Source: Sepiola atlantica (taxonomy: Eukaryota; Mollusca; Cephalopoda; Sepiida; Sepiolidae). From it: a stretch of 64,000 nt of DNA. Below are positions 33,671-45,717 of this stretch, in pieces. The translations under genes and the position numbers were made by a program. The stretch lies in assembly GCA_963556195.1 (NCBI GenBank), contig OY744519.1:106172500-106236499 (forward strand). The letters are read 5' to 3'. The notes beneath the pieces are model-generated. The model ran no database searches, was not told the origin of the DNA, and saw nothing but the letters and a program-made list of their open reading frames with translations. The number at the start of each line of letters is the position of its first letter. Within the stretch, counting starts at the first letter, position 1.

Positions 33671-33969
33671 TTGGTTTTATTTAGTAGAAAAAAATCAAAC
33701 AGAGGGCTCGATTATTTTATAAAAGCGTTATATATATTTATATTTCCACATGATACTTTACGTTTCAAGGACCTAGTCAACAAATATTGGGTGTTCTTGA
33801 GTTTCTATTTTAAACTGCTCACTGCCTTTATTGATAAATCAAATATGGCTGTGCCAACTTCATCTGTAAGAGGAAAGTTGTAGGGAATATTAAATTGAAA
33901 AAAGTTCACAGTCGCATGACTATTCCAGTCCGCAGAGATGATTTTTGCAGAGAGGGCGCGTCATACTCA

Positions 33970-34072
33970 GATACAGCGCCTGGTATTCCCGAATACTCAC
34001 CCATATGGTACTGGCCAACTCAACATCACTCAACTTCGGTGATCTAACAAGACCAATGTGTGAACTTGCCAG
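33970..34072 (-). mobile_element. 5S rRNA-derived SINE, 5' part
   Basis: The minus strand begins near 34072 with AAGTTCACACATTGG and continues as GATCACCGAAGTTGAGTGATG, GGCCAGTACCATATGGGTGAG, then GGAATACCAGGCGCTGTAT. These match the 5S rRNA internal promoter and 3' part. It shares non-consensus features with the copy at 509-618 (TGATGTTGAG in place of the canonical sequence), so both probably come from one SINE family and not independently from 5S genes. Downstream sequence toward 33900 (minus) may be its tail. Confidence 0.78.
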
Positions 34073-34224
34073 TAACAGAATAGATGTCACTCTTTAGTCC
34101 TAGCTCAAAAGAGATGACTATCTATCAGCAGTTGCACTTTATTTTATAGCTGTATTTTAAATAGGAGCAAAGTGTAGTATATGTTCTGATACTACATCTG
34201 CTCAGTCCTCGGTCAGTAAAGGGG

Positions 34225-34385
34225 AAATATTTTTAGACTGGGGCAATTTTAATTTTTGCCTCACTCCAACATCCTCCTTTTTGGCGGTACCTAGGTTTGC
34301 TCCACATTAAAAAGCGACATCGTGTCTAACTCTGTCTTTGTGAGGAGGCACGAAAATAGGGAATTTTTCGTTAGTGGCTGCATAT
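34225..34385 (+). repeat. Dispersed repeat D, copy 3
   Basis: TTTTTAGACTGGGGCAATTTTAATTTTTGC, CCTCCTTTTTGG, then GTGTCTAACTCTGTCTTTGTGAGG and ACGAAAATAGGGA occur in the same order as in copy 2 (15990-16115); the first and last blocks also match copy 1 (5690-5825). Confidence 0.5.
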
Positions 34386-35584
34386 GTTGGTTTCCTTCGT
34401 GCTGTTCTATTGACGATGGATTAATTAATAAAGGCAATTAATCCGACAAGAGAAAATGGATTGGCTATAAAAAGAGGACGAAAAGTGGATTAAGGAGTAA
34501 ATCCAATTTACAAGTTGCGTGACGAAACGAGACAAGACACGAAGTAGGAACATGAAAATGAAAATTTAAAGATAAAAAAAAACATAGTGGAAAGCAGAAA
34601 AAGAGATATCGGTTTGTGTTGTTTGTTTCTCAATATATCAGCCATGTTAGTCCTAATCCAGAGTGAACCTTTAATGCCGAAACCCCAATAGTGTTTTCAA
34701 AGATTTACTGGCCAAACGATTCAGAATGTCAATGTTACTGCATCATAGATGCAATTAAATATACGAGGAAGATAACAGAACGAAAACTACTCTACACCCC
34801 AAGAAAGGAGGAGCTAATGCCTGGAAGTATTACATCATGACAACCATCAGGTACAATACTACCCCTAAAAAGTAAAGCACTAAATAATCCATGAGAAGAT
34901 TGTATCATGACCACAGAACATATTCTACACAACCCTAAAAGTATTAACTATTGAAGTTATCACCATTAATTTTGAAATATCTAGGCAACAGGGTGAGTAA
35001 CGTGGGCACATTATTCATTTAAACTTTACAACTGAGGGGTATACAGCGACACCATACTATACCCCCTAATAAAGATACAACATAAGAAGTTAAAACTAAT
35101 ACTATATATATGTATTGGAACGGGTATTTTACTAGTATATATTATATGTTATGTACGTTTCTTTGTTTTGAGTTTAAAAATATGTAAGAGGTAGAAACTG
35201 ATTGGTTGGATAAACCACCTGACTTATCTGACTTTTGACGCCATATATCGTATTTACATATATGCGTGAGTAATAATTAACGCACACACGGACTAGGAAT
35301 ATATTAGATATATTTCTCAGTATACACCGAGACCATAGCCCGTGTGTCTGTTATCGTCAAATCTTTCTCTCCTCATCAAGCAATCCATCTTTTTAGATTC
35401 AGGAGTTGTCCCCCCTGTATTCTAATCGTTTTAGAGCATCACAGGATTTGAAGATTGAGATGTATTTCCGTTTCTGTCAGAATTATAGTTGAGCCAACAT
35501 ATGATATTTATCCCTCTAAAATAAAAAGAGAGACACCAACATCGGTTGGTGCGAAGCAAAAAGGTCGTGAAATGTCAAGAAGGA
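34386..35584. other. No recognised gene
   Basis: AT-rich, no frame above background. Local strings such as CACACGGACTAGGAATATA near 35283 have the look of retroelement terminal sequence but have no partner in the window. Confidence 0.4.
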
Positions 35585-35880
35585 TGGAAAGACTGGAGAG
35601 GGAGACCATATTCTAAACCTACACTGGAAGGGCATTGAGAGTACTGTAATTCTGAGGAAAAGTATTGCCATTTAAATATTGGATAGGTTTTACGGGTTGT
35701 ATTAGCGAGAAATCAGTGGCAAAAAGCTTCTACGAGAATAGAAAATGATGTATAACATCAATCGAAAAAAGCAGAGAGTACTGGAAATCTGGAGAGACTT
35801 ATTGTCACTCAGACTCCAGGGAACACAATTCTTTTGCAAGTAAGGGATCATTGATAATGACTCGTGTCAAGGAAATCTAG
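35585..35880 (+). repeat. Dimeric dispersed repeat, copy B
   Basis: Units with GAGAGTACTG at 35637 and 35774 (137 bp apart). The second unit is the best preserved in the window: GAGAGTACTGGAAATCTGGA, TTATTGTCACTCAGACTCC, GTAAGGGATCATTGATAATG. See 1990-2200 and 37540-37810. Confidence 0.7.
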
Positions 35881-36307
35881 CATCAGCATGGTTCGGCTTT
35901 TTTTGGGACCGGCTCAATTCAGTTTATGGAATTTGTGTCCTAATTCTTTTTTAGAATGAGGTACTCACAGAAGAGACCACATGTTGGTTGCCAACGTCTA
36001 TAATGAAAGTAGTGTAAATAAAAGCATAAGAGTCTTTTACTGCGACTAAACTAAAAGACACGATTAGGACTGAATTTACCTAGTGAAATATGAAATTAAT
36101 TTCGACTACTTGGTATTCAGATTGACACGTAAAAGTAACGTGCTAACACAGTTAATCCCTGAATTATCTCAGCTTACTTTTCTGCAAATAGCTTAAATAT
36201 GTACGTCTAATTGATTATGTATATACACTTATACTTTTACAGTTTGTGCCACTGTAGAGGCAAACGCACACACGCCGTTAAAACATGGGCATATACATAC
36301 GTCCATA

Positions 36308-36382
<75 letters not shown>

Positions 36383-36954
36383 TAATGTGATATGTATACA
36401 AAGACACAAATGAACTATCAACGATACATTGTCTAAATAAAACTATTTCTGTTTAAAAGAGATAAACGCTTATCTGTAACTGATTTACAAGGCATAAATA
36501 AATGAATGGCATTAAACAATCCATATGGCCAGGCGGTACTTGTAACTTGAAATACAATGGCACTGTGAACAAATACAATAAGAATGAGTAAAAGCATTTG
36601 GTTGTAAACTGAAGTGGATTTGATACGTAATGTTGCAAAATGTTGGGAAGATAAGCCGAAAAAAAAGTACAGATGAAGACGCGCAAAACTTAGATAGATG
36701 ATATATGTATGGAAATTATAATACCGGAAATGTCTCGCAAACAAAATGCGTTTGCGGCTAAAATAAAAGACCAATTTATATTATACAGTGAAGAGTTTTT
36801 TGTACAATGCGCCGTGTTGTACGGAAACTATTTGTCTCGTCAAAATTAAGTTCTTCGTGACTTTCCATGGAAATCGTTTCAGCCACTAAAAGAGCTAACA
36901 AGAACGTAATATGATTATCGCAAAGACATAATATGCCTATTGGCCTTAGTCTTT
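35881..36954. other. No gene; (TA)n at 36315-36384
   Basis: A (TA)n run at 36315-36384 with one TG interruption. The minus-strand frame 36433-36774 (113 codons) encodes a hydrophobic peptide with no motif I recognise. Confidence 0.45.
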
Positions 36955-37345
36955 AAAATACCAAGGTTTTAGGTAGGAGGAAAACAGTCAGAAGGGAAAG
37001 AGTTCCAGTAGCCTGCAGTTCTTGGAAAAAAGCTACTGGCATAGGAAACTGTATTACAATGAGTTATCAAAACAGCGAATTGATGGAGACCAATAAACCA
37101 ACGAGTCAAATGATCTGGAACAAAGGAAGCAAGGAATAGATCACACACTTCTGAAAAACACATGCCATAATAGTATTTATAGAAAAGACTGAGACTTGCA
37201 ACATCACGTCTGTGAGAGAGGAGTGCAGAGAAAAAGAAAGACTTGGACCAATAAAATTACAGATACGTTTCTGCACCTGTAATTTGATTTTTCAAAGAGA
37301 ATTGGTGTGCCCAATAAAATGGTGCTATTTTCCATGACAATGCAG
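36955..37345 (-). pseudogene. Jockey/CR1-type LINE, 3' end
   Basis: Minus strand: LQVQKRICNFIGPSLSFSLH (about 37290-37235), then after a frameshift LSHRRDVASLSLFYKYYYGM (about 37215-37160) and SSFFPRTAGYWNSFPSDCFP (about 37040-36975). VQKRI, SHRRDVASLSLFYKY, and FFPRTA..WNS.P are the standard consecutive blocks of the post-RT region in this LINE type. Only the 3' end is present. Confidence 0.82.
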
Positions 37346-37539
37346 ATCATCAATTAACACCATAAGCAAGAGGGATAATTTATTGACACAATAGACAATA
37401 AGAGATGGAGAATATTAAAATGAACCTACGGAAGATGAGATTGCAAAAATACTCATCTACAAATTGAGCTATCATCGGTTGCTACAACAGAAAGTGGTTG
37501 TAAAAAGGGTCTGGGATGACGGAAAGACAATGAGAGATA

Positions 37540-37810
37540 GTACAAGCTAGATCTCGACTGGAAATGTATGGAAACTACTAGAAGCTTGAGGAGGCTATTT
37601 GTCACTAAAATTCGACCGAAAAACACCGGTCGCTATTAGTGAAAAATAACCTGTAACTGACAGGTAAAGAACAACATGTGAGTGTCTATACTAATGGAAT
37701 AGGGCGGAGAGTACTGAACATTTGGGCGGATTTTCTCTCACTCACACGACGTCAGAGAAAACAAAACGTATTAGCAGTGAGAGATCATTTATAGTATCTG
37801 GTGTAAGAAC
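37540..37810 (+). repeat. Dimeric dispersed repeat, copy C
   Basis: Units starting near 37571 (GAAACTACTAGAAGCTTGAG) and 37707 (GAGAGTACTGAACATTTGGG), 136 bp apart. Downstream ATTAGCAGTGAGAGATCATT matches copy B's GCAAGTAAGGGATCATTG. Confidence 0.68.
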
Positions 37811-37959
37811 TACTCTTATTGAGTAAAAAATAATAATCATGTAAGTGTTAAGCATTATTCGAGAAAATTCGAGTCTATTTGACATGAAGTACATAAAAAG
37901 TGTCATAGGTTTATCCGAAGTCTACACCTAATATACTACTAATATACTACTTGTAGTAG

Positions 37960-38114
<155 letters not shown>

Positions 38115-39066
38115 TAAGCTATATGACAATATACTATGGAATTACATGTTCGTACGTACGTTATCACCTTCCACATAGATTAAAAATACAATGAGATCGG
38201 CGGATCTAAAAAATGTTATTAATGTGAGGTTTTGAGTTAACTTACCACATAAATAATGATTTCAAAATAGAATATTGAGCGATCGGATTCGAAACGGATT
38301 AAAAACAAAAACTCAAAACGAAAAGGAACTTTGAAAATAAACATAAACGCGCACTCGCGTGTCACAAGTTCATTAGGGTGAGCGAGAAGGAGAGTAAAAG
38401 ATCCATATAGTATCACGCTGTCTGCTTCTTTCTCTTTGTCTTTCTTAACGTCACCGGGCAACGAGAGAGGGAGTAACAGAGAAGCGAAGGGTTGACGACG
38501 TGTTCGCCATGATTGATTGTATCGGCTGTGATTTATTTTTCTTTTTATCCCTCCTCGCTCGCCGAGGCTAAACTGAATAGAACAAAAGTAAAAGAGGAGA
38601 GGGTTTATCTGTGTGATGGCGTGAGGAGAAAGAGACGGGAAAGAAAAGAAAAAATGAAACCGGCAGAGCAAGCAAACGACTCTTTGTTTTGGGGACGGAT
38701 AATTTTAAAAGAGTCTAATTTGATTTTAGAGACCGCAATTACGTGGATACGGGATCGGAACATAATTGAAAAAGGGCATTTAAGATATAATGTCCCATCG
38801 GAGGAATAGATATGTAAACTGATAAGTGAACTTTGAACTGTTGTCAAATATAAATATGTGGTAATGTTACGGATGATGTCAAACTCCGTGAAAAAAAACT
38901 CTTTTTATTATTATTTGCATTGAACTCTATTAATGCTAAATGTTACTATTAACTTGCTTATTTTAACTATTTCCATGGGTGTTGTATTTCTTTTAACAAT
39001 TATTTAATCTCATGTGTTTTACTGTAGACATCATTACAGATTTCAGGGAACATCCCCCCGAGTTTA
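38115..39066. other. No recognised gene
   Basis: The overlapping frames at 38237-38671 (-) and 38513-38809 (+) are moderately long but show no motif, and the purine-rich strand bias near 38590-38660 explains the open frames. Confidence 0.4.
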
Positions 39067-39274
39067 ATTCCGGCAAAATATTAATGTTAAGATGTGTCGT
39101 GTCTGGTACGAATAGCTGTCACATTTTAGTGGTTCTTCCGAGACGTGAAATTTAAAAAATCTGACGTCTCGATCGAGCCCCTCAAAAAGGTGACGCCCCG
39201 ATAGAACTCCTCAAATATGTGACAGCAATTAGTACCCTACACGACACATCGTAACGTTAGTATTTTGCCGGAAT
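39067..39274. repeat. Compact foldback element
   Basis: Left arm 39067-39131 (ATTCCGGCAAAATATTAATG; GATGTGTCGTGT; AGCTGTCACAT) pairs with right arm 39216-39274 with few mismatches. Inside, GAGACGTGAAATTT and a reversed GACGTCTCG at 39138-39170 form a second, smaller inverted repeat, and GACGTCTCGATCGAGCCCCTC and GACGCCCCGATAGAACTCCTC repeat directly. This is consistent with a MITE-like element with subterminal repeats. Confidence 0.82.
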
Positions 39275-40520
39275 TTGGCGATCAAACAGTGCGAGAATAA
39301 AACAAAAATATGTATTGTCTTGGTGAAAACGGATGATAATCGTAAAACGTACACCTTGTTCTCATTATTTGGCAAGGTATCCAATGATTTAAACACGCCA
39401 TCTGTTACAGCCACGTAACTGTAAAAGTCATCTAAAATATATGCTGCATCTGGTTTAATTTGTCGTGTTTGGATATTGGACGATGTATCAACACTTTGTA
39501 GTTTATTTCATAAACAAACATTTTTAGAAACGATTTATTGTGAACAAGCAGTGGTCCACGTTTTGTAGCACATGCGCCATTGTTTTTACTTTTTAAGTTA
39601 AATGCGTCAAAAGGCATCATGCCTTTTCATCTTTTCACCTATTTTATTTATTATAGTTATAATTTATTTCGCGATTACATTTTGAATAGATTTTCTTCTG
39701 CTTTTCATTTTTGTCTGTCTTGCAATCTCGTTGCTATTATCCTCCCCTTTAATTATTTTTTCGTTTCTCTCCATTTTTAAATGTTGTTTATGAATTTACA
39801 AAAATAATTCTTCCACGCCAAAGTCTTTTACTCTTTAAGTTTTCTTCTCCATGACAATTGATTTCATTCATTTATCCCCCTATCCGTAAAAACTAACGTT
39901 TGCATTTTTTACATTAGTTTTTTGTCAATACATTGTTTCTATATTCTTCTTAAATTAAAATCCCGCTTTTCTTTTCCTCCAGTTCTCAATCACACTCTTT
40001 TCATATACAATTTTCCATGATAATCTTACAATTCCCCAAGCGCATTTTTTCTAATTCTCGACTTTGATGGACAATTCTGTAAAAGAAAATTTGTATTTTC
40101 GCATTGTTATGTTTTCTCTTTGAGCGCCATTTTGACTATCGCTCCATACAATGGCAGCTTATTGCAAGATTTCTGACGTCATAATGGCGACGTTCGTAAG
40201 CTTTCCGTCTGTGCAACAAACAACGTTGTTGCTCGTGATTTGATAGCAGCCGAATAACAATATATCTTAAAATCCGTATTGTTATTTATCTGCCTTTCCA
40301 CGACGGTTGGATGTGATACATTAATTGGCTAATGTGGCCAGAAATGAACGGTTGAACAAGTGATTGGAATTTCGATACAAGCGAGCGGCGGAACTGTAAA
40401 CATTTTTTCTACTTTAGACATATTATCTAATTGAGTTATGCCCCCAAAAGTAGCATAGAAAATGTTTTCTTATCTGAATTTTGTTTACCCCCTTTAGGGG
40501 AGTGCGTTTGTAAGAGAGCG
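39275..40520. other. No gene; weak promoter-like cluster near 40110-40210
   Basis: A perfect TGACGTCA (CREB-type site, 40174-40181) lies next to ATGGCGAC and GCCATTTTG strings that resemble YY1 sites. In animal genomes this combination can mark a promoter, but no exon or transcript signal follows, so I give it little weight. Confidence 0.2.
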
Positions 40521-40735
40521 GGAGAACCCTTATATGGGAAACAACACAAAAAGAGAGGTACGAAAGACATTAGCTGACAGAAATTTACTGCTTTGTAAAA
40601 ATATAAACATTCAATATCTATAGATTAGAAGATCTTAAATTAAAGATAATGTTTTTAGGGTACGACTTTTAGAGGATATACAAGGAGAAAGGTTATATAA
40701 GAAACACCACAAATTGAGGGTGTACGAAAGGCACA
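40521..40735 (+). repeat. Short diverged direct repeat (~163-bp period)
   Basis: GGAGAACCCTTATATGGGAA at 40521 and GGAGAAAGGTTATATAAGAA at 40684 begin two 50-bp similar blocks that continue with ACACAAA..GAG and TACGAAAG.CA. Confidence 0.65.
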
Positions 40736-41553
40736 TGTAAATGAAAGAGGAGTGTATATATAACTGGTGGCTTACATAGGTAGGAAACAAAGAATGCTTG
40801 TTCAGAGTTTAAGAGCCTTTGCACAACAAAAGGGGTACTTTAGCTGAGCTATAGATGAAGGTTTTGTTGACAAATTAAATGCTGTAAAATATCCACAGGA
40901 CAGAAAAGTCGTCACCAAAATCTTTCCTTTCTCAACTACAAAATTACATCTGGTCAAAAGTTATTTCATGAGAGTAAATGTTCATTTGATAAGCAACATT
41001 CTCATTGTAGAAAGTTCTGAATGAGGAAAGTTAAGAGTGTTAGAGATTAATGTGTGCATACGTTTGCTTTTCGTAAGTATGCATGTGCGTGTGAGACAAT
41101 TAGGCATTGTGTATGCGTATGATAGTTTGTGTGTGAGTTGAGAACTGTGATTAACTTTCTCCTAGCCCACCAGGGGGCGAAGGGAAGCTGAGCATAATAT
41201 AGATGTTAGCATTGTCCTTGTTTGTGGCTTAACTGGTTGACTAATGAAAAATCTAGCTTTAGAATCACAAAAGTGGATCTCAGACAACAAATTCGACAAC
41301 TTTACACGGACACCTCCGATTGGCTTAACATATATACATCTGCTTTTGTTAATTCACTCGGAATTTGTGCCCCAAAAGGGTAAACTTCCTCCTTGCCTCT
41401 CCCATAAATAAACGTTACAAGTTTACAATATATTTCGAATATACCATTGAATTAAGTTCTGGTGCATTTTCCTGTAAGGACGACAAAGTTACCTCAATTC
41501 AAAGCTATATCTTTTTGTGGGTGTTGGATTCAGAGTTCTGCCTAGTGTTGGGA
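40736..41553. other. No recognised gene
   Basis: Nothing above background on either strand. Confidence 0.4.
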
Positions 41554-41980
41554 TGATTTATCGGAATCGGGAATTGAAAAAATCGGAAATTTTTGGGATA
41601 TCACAATCGGTATCGACATTCAAAAAAATTGCGCCTATTTTCTGATGCCAAAAACTATTCTTTAAACATTTTTTTTTGTTTTGTTTAAAACAAAATTTTC
41701 CATTGCTGGTACTCACAATAACATGAGAAACATATATTGATTTAAAACTAGCAGTAATACTAAAGTCTATAGATAACCCCCACACAAGTGCTTTTTTATG
41801 TTTATAAAAATATATGCACACATTACATAGGGTTTTACAGTGAAAAAAAAAAACAAAGACAAACTGTATAGCTTAATATTAAAAGATTTTAAAAAGAATC
41901 GGAATCGATAATTGTAGCAGAATCGGGAACAACATCCACAATTGTATCGGAATCGGGAAAATATTGAAATCGTCTCACAA
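41554..41980. repeat. Segment bounded by TATCGGAATCGGGAA direct repeats
   Basis: TATCGGAATCGGGAA occurs at about 41560 and again at about 41946, with further ATCGG/AATCGG units close to both (41580-41612; 41896-41930). Clusters of ATCGG-type subterminal motifs are seen in some hAT-like DNA transposons, which is one possible origin. The minus-strand frames here are short and have no transposase motif. Confidence 0.45.
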
Positions 41981-42499
41981 CTATTGTGCATCTGTGGAAA
42001 AAATATCGTGAGAATACGTGACCTTGTCCCAGCTTTCCCGAGGTCCGAGAATGATACTGACCCCCCTCCCCGATGCTAGCTATCTATTAAACGAAGGAGA
42101 CCTGCAGGGTTTCGGACCATCTCTTACTAGGAAGTTCCATGTGTCAATCGTGAGTAAATTATTCGTGCGTTCCATACGACATTTATCTTGTGTTACACTC
42201 ATGTGCGTCCAATTGTTTTATGACCTATATTAATTTTTTGTTTATTTTCTGTTTTACTATAATTTGTGAAGACAGACTATGAATGAACGTATATTCATCT
42301 GAACCTTCTCTTTCGTGTCGTCTTTTGATGCCGATGTATGCGTACTAGAACATATAAGAGATTCGCTTTCACTTTCTTATCACACTGGTGCTTCCATATC
42401 ACGCTATCTGAAGATACTCGTTTCCTGACTTAAGATGCATCAAACATTAGTGCTATTGTTATTTACTTTCTCTTTACAAAATACAATCATGTTGTGCAA
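41981..42499. other. No recognised gene
   Basis: Short frames only. Confidence 0.4.
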
Positions 42500-42800
42500 A
42501 GTTACAAAACAACAATTTCCCTATAAAAACAACCAAACCAGCCACCATGAATAAATATTTGAAGATATAAAGAACATGAAGCATAAAAACGTTTAACAAA
42601 ATTAACGAATTCGGCATTAAAACACCGAAAGGGGTTGATATACCATAAAACAACCAAATCAAAACAAACACCATTAATTGGAAGATATAAAGAACTTAAA
42701 GCATGAAAACTTTTACCAAAATGAACGGATTCGGCATTAAATTACCTGAAAAGTATTGATATGCCGTAAAACAAACAAAAAACAAAGCAAACCCTATCAC
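42500..42800 (-). repeat. Dimeric dispersed repeat E, copy 2
   Basis: On the minus strand TTAATGCCGAATTCGTTAAT and TTAATGCCGAATCCGTTCAT lie about 120 bp apart (plus-strand TCGGCATTAA at 42611 and 42731), with CATATCAACCCCTTTCGG-like and TTTTTATGCTTCATGTTC-like blocks in each unit. This is the same two-unit structure as 20215-20480 but inverted. Confidence 0.8.
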
Positions 42801-44433
42801 AATCTGCCTATAAACCATTTTTTTTACATATCTCACCACGCCCAATTCATTTTTTTTACTTACAACAGGAGTTTCTTCGTTTCCACAATGTTCTCAGGAA
42901 ACGCCGGCACATGCGTATTGTTAGTAAGGAATAAATGCGTAGCTGACATTGCCGTTAGCCTCGCTAAAATGATTTATAAATGCTGTAATTTTTAAATTGC
43001 CATCTTAGTTCCTTCTATAAGTGTATGCCCCTCTTCAATTGATGAGCGGGTTAACCGCTCTGTGAGAAACGGCTCACGCAGTTTCATCGCCAAACGCATC
43101 GATTGATTGAACTCACCGTAAGAATAACCGTTCTTATTTTCGTTTTGCTTTCAGCTTTAAACCAAATTAATTCTTTTATTGCTCTCTTAAAAAGATTATA
43201 TTTTCAATTTATATTTGTCCACGCGTCTACGGAATCTAAACTAACTCGGACGCGATTTTATATAAACCATTTTGTTCTTTTATTAGATTGTTAGAACGGT
43301 CACAGTTAGTAAGAAAGAAAAAAGGGGAAGGAAAGGAGAGAGAGGGAAAACGATATAGAGCCTCTCAGCTTTATTCTGGCAACTGGTTTAAGCGCAGATT
43401 TATATCAATCTTTCACCGCTAGGTTTCTAACCGGCTACTGATTTAAACTCTGACTTCCGAATCGTTGCGTGATTCCTTAATTCCTTTCACCGATTAAACC
43501 TAATTAAATTTTCTGTGACTTACTTTCTATCGCTATATGTCTTCTTATAGAGCCTCCGCTATGTAAGATATAACAGTATGTTTATTTGCTCACAAGACAT
43601 TCTTAATGCTCTGAAGATTTTATGTGTGTATTTGTGTAATTAAACCTCGTAATATTATTTTAAAGAATATGGCCTTGCATAGCCCGGAAGTCTTGCAAGA
43701 TCTGCGGCGGTGTATTAGTTTTGTGGATGATGGCATATAATGATATTACAAACAGGAAGATATCAATTTATATAAAAAATGAGTCGAGGGTGAAAAAGAG
43801 TCCCGAAATAGAAACCGTTTGGGGTAGTAAGATGACACTATTTAAGATGGCACTTATCGCGTACTGCATTCGAACTGTTCATTTGATTTGTAGGTTCGAC
43901 ATGATGACAGAGGCCCCATCAGACACCACAATAGTTTTGTAATATCGCCATAACCAAAATTAATACAAACATTACATTGCTTATCTTCTCGGGAATGGTT
44001 ATTTCATCTTGGTATAGGGCTTTTCTTCTATTATATCCTCTGCAAGAAAGAGACTGTAAAATACTGGAACTTATTCCTCGATCCCAGCAGATTATCCGAA
44101 GGCAACAATCACGTAGGTAGCTTGATTCGAGTTGCGTAGATGACACGTAGCAATAGATTGTTATAACTCCTCTTCTTTTGTCGTTGTTGCCGTCTGCTTG
44201 TTTCTAAAACCGGTGGTTGTAAAACTTATTGAATAAACACAGCAAACAATTCATTTTGTGTTTGAACATTCTGTCAGGATTGTCCTTTTTCTATTCCAGT
44301 ATACAGTATACATAAATAATATCCCCAACCGACCCCAGTAGGGGCACCAGAGAAACTGTTTTAAATGCACGACCGTTCCTTCCCGCTCTAAGGCACAACT
44401 GTTCTCTCTCGGGATCAAAGAAAAAACATGAAC
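42801..44433. other. No recognised gene
   Basis: No frame with recognisable motifs. The 43721-43942 frame (+) is unassigned. Confidence 0.4.
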
Positions 44434-45290
44434 ATCTCATCAGCTTGTCCACTAACGACTTCCTGTTTGTTATGCAATATCCTGACACGTAAACCTTACT
44501 CCGATCTGAGTTTTAATGAAATTTTACACTACTTTAAATTTATTCGTATTCTAAATTTGTGTGGAATATCCAGTTTATTAGATTATTTTTTAAATATACA
44601 TACCTAAATATTTCTACAACAGAACGACATACAGAGAGAGATACAGAAAACAAGAACCATCACATATATATTGTATATCTTAAGTTGGGCAATTAAAATA
44701 ATATATACAATATTCATATTGTTGTTTAGTGGCTGATGTTCAATATATGATAAAAAGACGACGATTTCATCAGCTTATCCGCTACGTTTCACTAGCGACT
44801 TACTGTCTTGTGACGCAAAATCCTGGCACGTAGCCTGAATTTAAAAGTTTTACTGGAATTATCCATTATTCGAAACTTATCTGAAAAAATACGGGGTTTT
44901 AATTTTTTTTACGCATATGAATGTAAATGTTGAACAACAGAACGACATACACTCAGATATACAGAGATAAAGGGTTATCACATTTATATTGTAGATGAGA
45001 AAGAAAACCAATATTAAGGCGGGTAATATGACAAATACACAATTCGTTTTGTCGTTTATTGTTTATATAGTAATAGAGAGTGAGATTTAAACAGTTTATC
45101 CGCTACGTGTCACGTGTGACTTTTAATATTATGACGCTATATTTTGACACACGTCGCCTTAATTCTAAAGTTTTCCATTGCTCTAACGATGTGTGGAAAA
45201 TACCATTTTACATCATTTTACGCACCTGAATCGAAATGTTACTAACGAAAACAAACGACGTACATAAATATATTAACCTTAATCGAAATC
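44434..45290 (+). repeat. Three-copy tandem array, ~325-bp unit
   Basis: CAGCTTGTCCACTAACGACTT (44441), CAGCTTATCCGCTACGTTTC (44771) and CAGTTTATCCGCTACGTGTC (45092) start three units. Each continues with a GACGC..AATCCTGACACGTA-like block, a TTTTACGCA/ACATACCT-like block and an ACAGAACGACATACA-like block (third unit AACGACGTACATA). Periods are 330 and 321 bp. The units are well diverged, so the array is old. No conserved reading frame across units. Confidence 0.82.
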
Positions 45291-45717
45291 GTAATGCTAA
45301 AACTGGAAGTAATCATTAGATAGAGAACTGAAACTTACAATAAAAATGTTAATTGATTTCTTTTTCAGCGCGCATATTCAAGAATGCAAGTATAGTTAAT
45401 TAGGTTAAGCAATCTTTATTTTCAAGTGCTTTATTCACGCCGAGCTTTTAGTGAATTTCCGGAAATAGCTGATCGCGTTTGCCGAACATTGAAAACAAAA
45501 GTGGTTTCCTATTATGGGTATGCACCGAAATATTGCTTAAATTTATTTTTATTTTCCATGTACATATTTCGGCAAAATTGTTTCTATTTTAACACAAATA
45601 TTAAGATGCCAGCACCAATAACAGAGGCGTCTGTTGGTGCGTGTATGCGTCCGTCCATCAGGTTACTACTGACTATGATCTAACAGGTTACAATGTAATA
45701 TATCCAATCGTAACGTA
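45291..45717. other. No recognised gene
   Basis: The frame 45426-45683 (+, 85 codons) has no motif I can name. Confidence 0.35.

Noticed and set aside
40110..40210. Host promoter with CREB and YY1 sites
   Set aside because: Short motifs can occur by chance and no exon, CpG-rich block or transcript signal supports it; kept only as a low-confidence note.
44750..44800. GAAAC...CTGATGA on the minus strand as a permuted hammerhead
   Set aside because: No complementary stems around the boxes, and the other two units of the same tandem array lack the boxes.
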